From an archaeon (lineage in GTDB: Archaea; Thermoproteota; Nitrososphaeria; Nitrososphaerales; CADDZS01), in assembly GCA_021806865.1 (NCBI GenBank), contig JAKAPU010000021.1:1-25795 (forward strand): a stretch of DNA of 25,795 nucleotides. The letters are read 5' to 3'. Shown one piece after another: positions 21,398-25,795 of this stretch (the first letter of the stretch is position 1; each line of letters opens with the position of its first letter). Made by a program: the position numbers and the translations under genes. The notes below the pieces were generated by a model that saw nothing but the letters and a program-made list of their open reading frames with translations, was not told the DNA's origin and ran no database searches.

Positions 21398-24193
21398 ATT
21401 ACTAGGGTCGATTCTAAGACGCAGACAACGCTTGACTCTCCTGAGGCACTGGATGCACACGTAGAGCAGAGGTACTCTCAGATAGGATGGTCGGAGCTCA
21501 CCCCGATCCAGAAGAAATCGTACCGTCTGCTACTACGAGGAAGGGATGCGCTCTTGGTCGCCCCAACGGGCTCGGGCAAGACCGAGGCTGCGGTTATCTC
21601 AATTTTTGCTAAACTCGCCGCTTCGAAATCTGAAGCCAAGGGCATACGCATGCTCTACGTAACGCCGCTCAGAGCTCTGAATAGAGACATCTTCAAGCGA
21701 CTTATCTCATATGCCGAAGCAGAGGGGCTCAGGGCCGAGATCAGGCACGGGGATACGTCATCCTCAGCCAGGCAGCGCATGCTACTGAGTCCACCTGACA
21801 TCCTGATCACTACGCCAGCAACCATCGGAATCTTGCTCGTCAGCCGCAAGTTCAAGGCTCATCTCGCACAGCTCGAATGCGTAGTAATTGACGAACTGCA
21901 CGAACTCCTCGGAAACGAGCGTGGTGCCCATCTTTCTCTGAGCCTTGAGAGACTCCAAAGGATCTCCTCAAAGAAGATCATGCGAGTGGGTCTTTCGGCT
22001 ACTGTCGGTGAGCCAGACGAAGCTGCAAAGTTCCTTGTCGGATCCGGAGGAAGCTGTGCAATAGTCACGGACACAGAAGCCCGCGGGTACGATATCAAAA
22101 TCAGATTTGTTTCCGGTAAGCTTGCCAATGTAGCAGAATCGGTACTTGATTACATCAAGGAAGAGAAGGGAGAAGACAAGAGCACTCTTGTTTTCACAAA
22201 CACGCGAGATGAAGCCGAATTCTTGGGAGCAGTGCTCAAGGCAAAGTCTCCAAACATTCCTGTAGAAGTCCACCACGGCTCGCTGTCGAAGGAAAGCAGG
22301 GAAACCACGGAAGGAATGCTACGAAGCGGAGAGGCCGGTATAGTAGTGTGCACTTCGTCTCTTGAACTGGGGCTTGACATCGGAGCGGTGAACCTGGTCG
22401 TCCAGGTGGGCTCGCCCAGACAGTCGATGAAGCTGATTCAGCGAGTGGGTCGAAGCAGGCACAAGATGCGTATTAGGGCAGTTGGGGCAATCATCACGAA
22501 CAGACTCGACGAAGAACTTGAGGCCGCAGCGCTGCTGCGCCGAATGGAGAAGCATTCTCTGGAAAGGATACTTGTGCACAAGAGACCGCTTGACGTCATA
22601 GCGCATCATCTGGCCGGACTTGCCCTAGAGGAAAACTCGGTGAAGATAGCCGAGGTTTTGGAACTGTTCAGGAGATCCTACCTGTTTGAAGATCTGATAA
22701 GGGACGATGTGGATTCTGTTGCTACGATTCTTCAAAACCAGGGCATCCTGAGATACGACGGCGAGGCATTCAAGAGAAGAGGTCCGCGAACATACGACTA
22801 CTACTTCTCCAACCTTTCGACAATACCTGACATCCAGCAGTTTCAGGTAACAGACGTTACGACAAAGAAAATTATCGGAAGACTGGATCAGGTCTTTGTC
22901 GGCGAATACGGCGAGCCGGGAAAACCGTTTGTCCTGAAGGGCAATTCTTGGAGAATTGTTTCTGTGGACGACGACAAGAAGATCCTTTTCGTGGAGCCGA
23001 TGCACGGAGACCTTTCCACGATTCCTTACTGGGTAGGGGAGTTGATTCCTGTTGAATTTGAAACCGCCCAGATCGTCGGAGCCATGCGTCGACAGATAGC
23101 AAGCAAGAGCGAGGCCGCACCAAAACTATCTAACGAGCAGTTCGAGCGCTTGAAAGAGACAAGCGAAACTCTCCTCGGAAGTCCGGATCAAAAGCAGGTC
23201 GTTATCGAAAGGAAGAAGGCTTCGAACACAATCGTCGTGCACGCGTGTTTTGGGACAAAGATCAACCAGACGCTCGCAACGGTGCTGTCGACTCTTCTTT
23301 CTGCAAAGATAGGATACCTCGTGGAGACAAAATCTGACGCTTACAGGATAATGCTGACCTCAAACGGCCCTCTTGATGCAAAACATGTCAGCGACTCGCT
23401 CAAGAGCGAATTGAAGCTAGAAGAAATTCTGGGAACATCGATCGTGGGAACGCATCCGCTCAACTGGAAAACGTGGTACGTCGCAAAGAAGTTCGGAGTC
23501 GTGGACAAGCAAGCCCAGTACGACAGAAAGGCGGCAAGACTGATTCAGGAAAGATTCAGAGGGACGGCGCTTTACTCGGAGATTCTTCGAGAGCTCTTCT
23601 TGGAAAAGTACGACATTTCCAGCACAAGAAAAGTAATGAAGTCCCTCAGGGAAGGCAGATTGGATCTGAGGATTGTCGAAGTGGACGAATTCTCCGAAGT
23701 GTCAAAGCCAATACTTGAGTACGTTTCGAGCTACGCTGCACTCCCTCTCACGATGGAGAAGGCAATACTCGATCTGGTGAAGGAAAGGCTTGGAAATTCA
23801 AAACACAAGCTCCTGTGCATGAGCTGTGGGAAGTACGAATCGGTCCAGAAAACGGCAGATGTCAAGGAACCGATCATCTGCCCCCTTTGTAGATCGAGGT
23901 TGATCACTGAAACTTACTCCACCGACTTTGAGCTGCCAAAGATAATCCAGAAGAAAAAGAAGGGACAGGAGCTTTCCGAGGAAGAGGAAAAGAAGTACCG
24001 GCGAGCTTGGAAGACTTCGAGTCTGATACAGAACTTTGGAAAGCGAGCTTTGATTATACTCTCCGGATTCGGCGTCGGGGTTGATACCGCCGCGAGGATA
24101 ATCAGGAAGACGGGAGACGAGGATCAGTTCTACAAGAACATCTACCTTGCGGAGAAAAACTACGTCGCGACTCGCGGATTCTGGCAGGACTAG
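21398..24193 (+). CDS. lhr: Lhr-type superfamily 2 helicase; 5' end irregular
   Basis: About 930 codons. SF2 motifs in order: Q-motif region GWSELTPIQKKS, Walker A APTGSGKT, TPLRALNRD, DELH box, GLSATVG, LVFTNTRDEAEF, TSSLELGLDIGAVNLV and QRVGRSRH. The winged-helix and Lhr-core region follows, then a C-terminal CMSC...CPLC zinc-finger-like pair. Lhr proteins unwind DNA or RNA:DNA hybrids in repair. The conserved region before Walker A lies upstream of the first ATG/GTG/TTG in frame (TTG 21554); the frame is open only from 21398, after TGA 21395-21397. ATG 21390 (MFELLGS, typical of Lhr) is one base out of frame, suggesting a single-base deletion or error near 21395-21440. TAG interlocks with the RPA gene stop in CTAG. 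Confidence 0.88.
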   Translation: MTRVDSKTQTTLDSPEALDAHVEQRYSQIGWSELTPIQKKSYRLLLRGRDALLVAPTGSGKTEAAVISIFAKLAASKSEAKGIRMLYVTPLRALNRDIFKRLISYAEAEGLRAEIRHGDTSSSARQRMLLSPPDILITTPATIGILLVSRKFKAHLAQLECVVIDELHELLGNERGAHLSLSLERLQRISSKKIMRVGLSATVGEPDEAAKFLVGSGGSCAIVTDTEARGYDIKIRFVSGKLANVAESVLDYIKEEKGEDKSTLVFTNTRDEAEFLGAVLKAKSPNIPVEVHHGSLSKESRETTEGMLRSGEAGIVVCTSSLELGLDIGAVNLVVQVGSPRQSMKLIQRVGRSRHKMRIRAVGAIITNRLDEELEAAALLRRMEKHSLERILVHKRPLDVIAHHLAGLALEENSVKIAEVLELFRRSYLFEDLIRDDVDSVATILQNQGILRYDGEAFKRRGPRTYDYYFSNLSTIPDIQQFQVTDVTTKKIIGRLDQVFVGEYGEPGKPFVLKGNSWRIVSVDDDKKILFVEPMHGDLSTIPYWVGELIPVEFETAQIVGAMRRQIASKSEAAPKLSNEQFERLKETSETLLGSPDQKQVVIERKKASNTIVVHACFGTKINQTLATVLSTLLSAKIGYLVETKSDAYRIMLTSNGPLDAKHVSDSLKSELKLEEILGTSIVGTHPLNWKTWYVAKKFGVVDKQAQYDRKAARLIQERFRGTALYSEILRELFLEKYDISSTRKVMKSLREGRLDLRIVEVDEFSEVSKPILEYVSSYAALPLTMEKAILDLVKERLGNSKHKLLCMSCGKYESVQKTADVKEPIICPLCRSRLITETYSTDFELPKIIQKKKKGQELSEEEEKKYRRAWKTSSLIQNFGKRALIILSGFGVGVDTAARIIRKTGDEDQFYKNIYLAEKNYVATRGFWQD

Positions 24194-25677
24194 GGCTTGG
24201 TCGCTTCTACGGTGGAATAGTTCTTCAAGACCAAGAACTTTTTCCCCTCGTGAGACTGAACCTCGACCGCGTTCAGGTTCAGCGTGTCGCCGGCCGATAC
24301 GCCTTCGAGGAGCTTGGAAAGATTTCGCCAAGCATAGACTTTGATCTCGCCCGTGGGGTCTGCAGCAAGTATCTCCGAGCGTCTTACAAGACCGTCTTTG
24401 GTCTGGATTTCCCTCGAAACCGAATCCGAAAGACACATGACGTACAGAGACGCGACTGCGGCTTCCTCAAGATTCTCGATGGTGCGGGTATAGCTCGCGT
24501 GGTTTGGTATGTCCTGTCTCTTTGAGCTCACTTTGGAAATTGCCCCGGACTTGGAGCAAGAAGCTTTCATGCTCACCGGATCGAACGACTCTGGCTTGCA
24601 GACGACTACGTCGTCAACGCCTAGATCGTTTGCGCCGCGCAAGGCTTCTCCGCTCGCCACGAGCTGTATCAACCTCTTCTGAGAATCGACGAGCAATAGA
24701 TATGCTCTTTCTGCTTCAGTTCTCTTCGCGGAAATTACTCTTGCAATAAGTGGAAGAACAGATTTGGATTCTTGCCTTTCCGAGTTGCCAGAGAGGGGTT
24801 TGATTTTTTGCTTCATCCACAACTTTGTTTCGTTCCATCTTTCAAGGATGCAGCTGCCTTCATCTCCGTGAAGCTCAATCGCACCTTGGTTCTGGAAGGT
24901 CGATGACTTGGAACGAACGTTCAGCAGGGTGATCGTCTCGTCCTTTTTCAAACTCGAAAAGACTGGGTCCTGGTTGTTCCATATCACAACGCGGGTCTCC
25001 GCGCTTGAGCCTGCGAGTGAAAAAGCGCAAAACTCCGAAGAGGTGCCGTCCTTCCGCGTGAAGCCATTGCGTCGAGGCGCGTCAGAAATTTTCCCCTTCA
25101 CAATCATCATTCTTCCGTCTTCTGGAATAGAGTCGCAGCTCAAAACTCTTGAATCCAGAGTTGGTATTTTCAATTCGGCGGTGGCGGACAGTCTCTCTAT
25201 CTTTGTCTTGTCACCTGCGTTCAAGGTGGGAGTTCCGTCAATAGCGGCCCGAACATACGCGGAGGAAATCTTCACCAAATCTCCGGGAGATACATCCGAA
25301 CCCTCAAGGAGTTCCTTTCCACGCGAATCCCACAAACTCACGGCTGCTGTGGCGGTGTCGTCAAAGACGATCAAACGACTGAGTAATCCTTGGCGAGAAT
25401 CGGACTTTCTCACGAATGTTTTGGGTTGACTAACAGAGAGAACCCTACAGATCACGGTAACGTCGCTTTGATTATTTTCGAGCTTCGAAAGCGACAGGCT
25501 CGCTTCGCGGCTAAAATCGAGTTGGACTCCGAGATCAGACGCAACAAGAAAAAGCGCACCCTGATCGGTCAGGTAACCGTCTCCGACCTTGGACTTTTTT
25601 TCTTGTATCAGCTCGTGCAGTCTTTCTCGAGAGAGCTTGTCGCTCTTTGAAATCAGATCCGAAAATAGAGTTTCGAA
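24190..25677 (-). CDS. RPA-like single-stranded DNA-binding protein with four OB folds; start unresolved
   Basis: About 495 residues. The N-terminal helical region has ERLHELIQEKKSK, then GYLTDQGALFLVASDLGVQL, a conserved archaeal RPA feature. Four OB-fold segments follow: VTVICRVLSVSQPKTF to AAVSLWDSRG; MMIVKGKISDAPR to TRVVIWNNQD; LIARVISAKRTEAERAYLLL; and VMCLSDSVSREIQ to IKVYAWRNLSKL. It binds ssDNA in replication and repair. The only standard start in frame is GTG 25455, which would cut off the conserved N-terminal region. The frame is open to 25701 (stop at 25702-25704) with no ATG, GTG or TTG. GTG 25708 lies in another frame; removing one base near 25677 (an AA run) would join it to FETLFSDL. 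Confidence 0.82.
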   Translation of the reverse strand, partial: FETLFSDLISKSDKLSRERLHELIQEKKSKVGDGYLTDQGALFLVASDLGVQLDFSREASLSLSKLENNQSDVTVICRVLSVSQPKTFVRKSDSRQGLLSRLIVFDDTATAAVSLWDSRGKELLEGSDVSPGDLVKISSAYVRAAIDGTPTLNAGDKTKIERLSATAELKIPTLDSRVLSCDSIPEDGRMMIVKGKISDAPRRNGFTRKDGTSSEFCAFSLAGSSAETRVVIWNNQDPVFSSLKKDETITLLNVRSKSSTFQNQGAIELHGDEGSCILERWNETKLWMKQKIKPLSGNSERQESKSVLPLIARVISAKRTEAERAYLLLVDSQKRLIQLVASGEALRGANDLGVDDVVVCKPESFDPVSMKASCSKSGAISKVSSKRQDIPNHASYTRTIENLEEAAVASLYVMCLSDSVSREIQTKDGLVRRSEILAADPTGEIKVYAWRNLSKLLEGVSAGDTLNLNAVEVQSHEGKKFLVLKNYSTVEATKP

Positions 25678-25744
25678 TTGTGCCCCGCTTGCGCCCGTCG
25701 ACTAACACCGCTCCGCAGTATTTCGGAATGCGACAGCAAATCGA

Positions 25745-25761
25745 GATAAAAATTTTTTATC
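25745..25761 (-). promoter_or_regulatory. AT-rich palindromic promoter element upstream of the RPA gene
   Basis: GATAAAAA-T-TTTTTATC is a 17-bp inverted repeat with perfect 8-bp arms. Read on the minus strand it can serve as the TATA box of the RPA gene, with transcription start near 25722-25730 and GTG 25708 shortly after. Its symmetry would also allow a divergent promoter to the right of the window. The remaining 25762-25795 shows no gene. Confidence 0.42.
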
Positions 25762-25795
25762 GATGAGACCATCACTCATTGGAAACGAAGGCCTC

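Noticed and set aside
23798..24436. 212-codon minus-strand frame under the Lhr 3' end
   Set aside because: Antisense to the strongly conserved Lhr C-terminus and overlapping the RPA 3' end; no family features, typical shadow frame.

Overview
The window reads as chromosomal DNA of an archaeon, most likely Thaumarchaeota/Nitrososphaeria or a close relative. The evidence is an archaeal-type 311-residue TyrRS, a multi-OB RPA-like protein, an Lhr-type helicase, a DUF99 protein, a stand-alone Lrp ligand-binding domain, TATA boxes 27-40 nt upstream of many starts with little or no leader, and a Rieske/cytochrome b pair facing a membrane-anchored blue copper protein. The taxon is an inference; no rRNA or tRNA gene was seen. 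Genes are dense on both strands. No CRISPR array, insertion sequence or phage gene was found. No gene-free stretch exceeds 300 bases; the longest (2418-2687, 8445-8709, 6866-7068, 15622-15849) hold promoters and no convincing gene.

Layout. 1-1.2 kb: end of a membrane-protein operon (a tiny one-helix protein translationally coupled to a two-helix protein), then an orphan small protein. 1.2-5.2 kb: DUF99 protein, then a respiratory block of cupredoxin (minus), Rieske protein with twelve identical TPAS repeats, and cytochrome b. 5.2-9.2 kb: XdhC-like protein, DPM1-like glycosyltransferase, RAM-domain regulator, a divergent FMN hydroxyacid oxidase relative and a PNPOx-like flavoprotein. 9.2-15.6 kb: DUF885-like metallopeptidase, a four-CBS protein with an HPF/RaiA-like C-terminus, then APH-like kinase, IMPase-type phosphatase, APS-kinase-like enzyme and metallophosphoesterase on one strand. 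15.8-19.2 kb: E1 alpha and beta of a 2-oxoacid dehydrogenase, an EVE-domain gene interrupted by an amber codon, and a ZIP metal transporter. 19.4-25.8 kb: TyrRS, NUDIX CoA-pyrophosphatase, a small membrane protein, Lhr-type helicase and an RPA-like protein.

Points to follow up: (1) the CBS-HPF fusion, a candidate nucleotide-sensing ribosome-hibernation factor, heading a kinase/phosphatase/kinase operon with no recognisable pathway; (2) four convergent gene pairs whose stop codons interlock in a 4-bp CTAG or CTAA; (3) several genes in the last 8 kb (EVE, Lhr, RPA, possibly NUDIX) whose family-conserved N-termini lie upstream of any ATG/GTG/TTG in frame, pointing to sequence errors, real 5' lesions or unusual initiation; (4) the perfect 12 x 12-bp repeat in the Rieske gene; (5) a cupredoxin tail encoded entirely antisense to DUF99.
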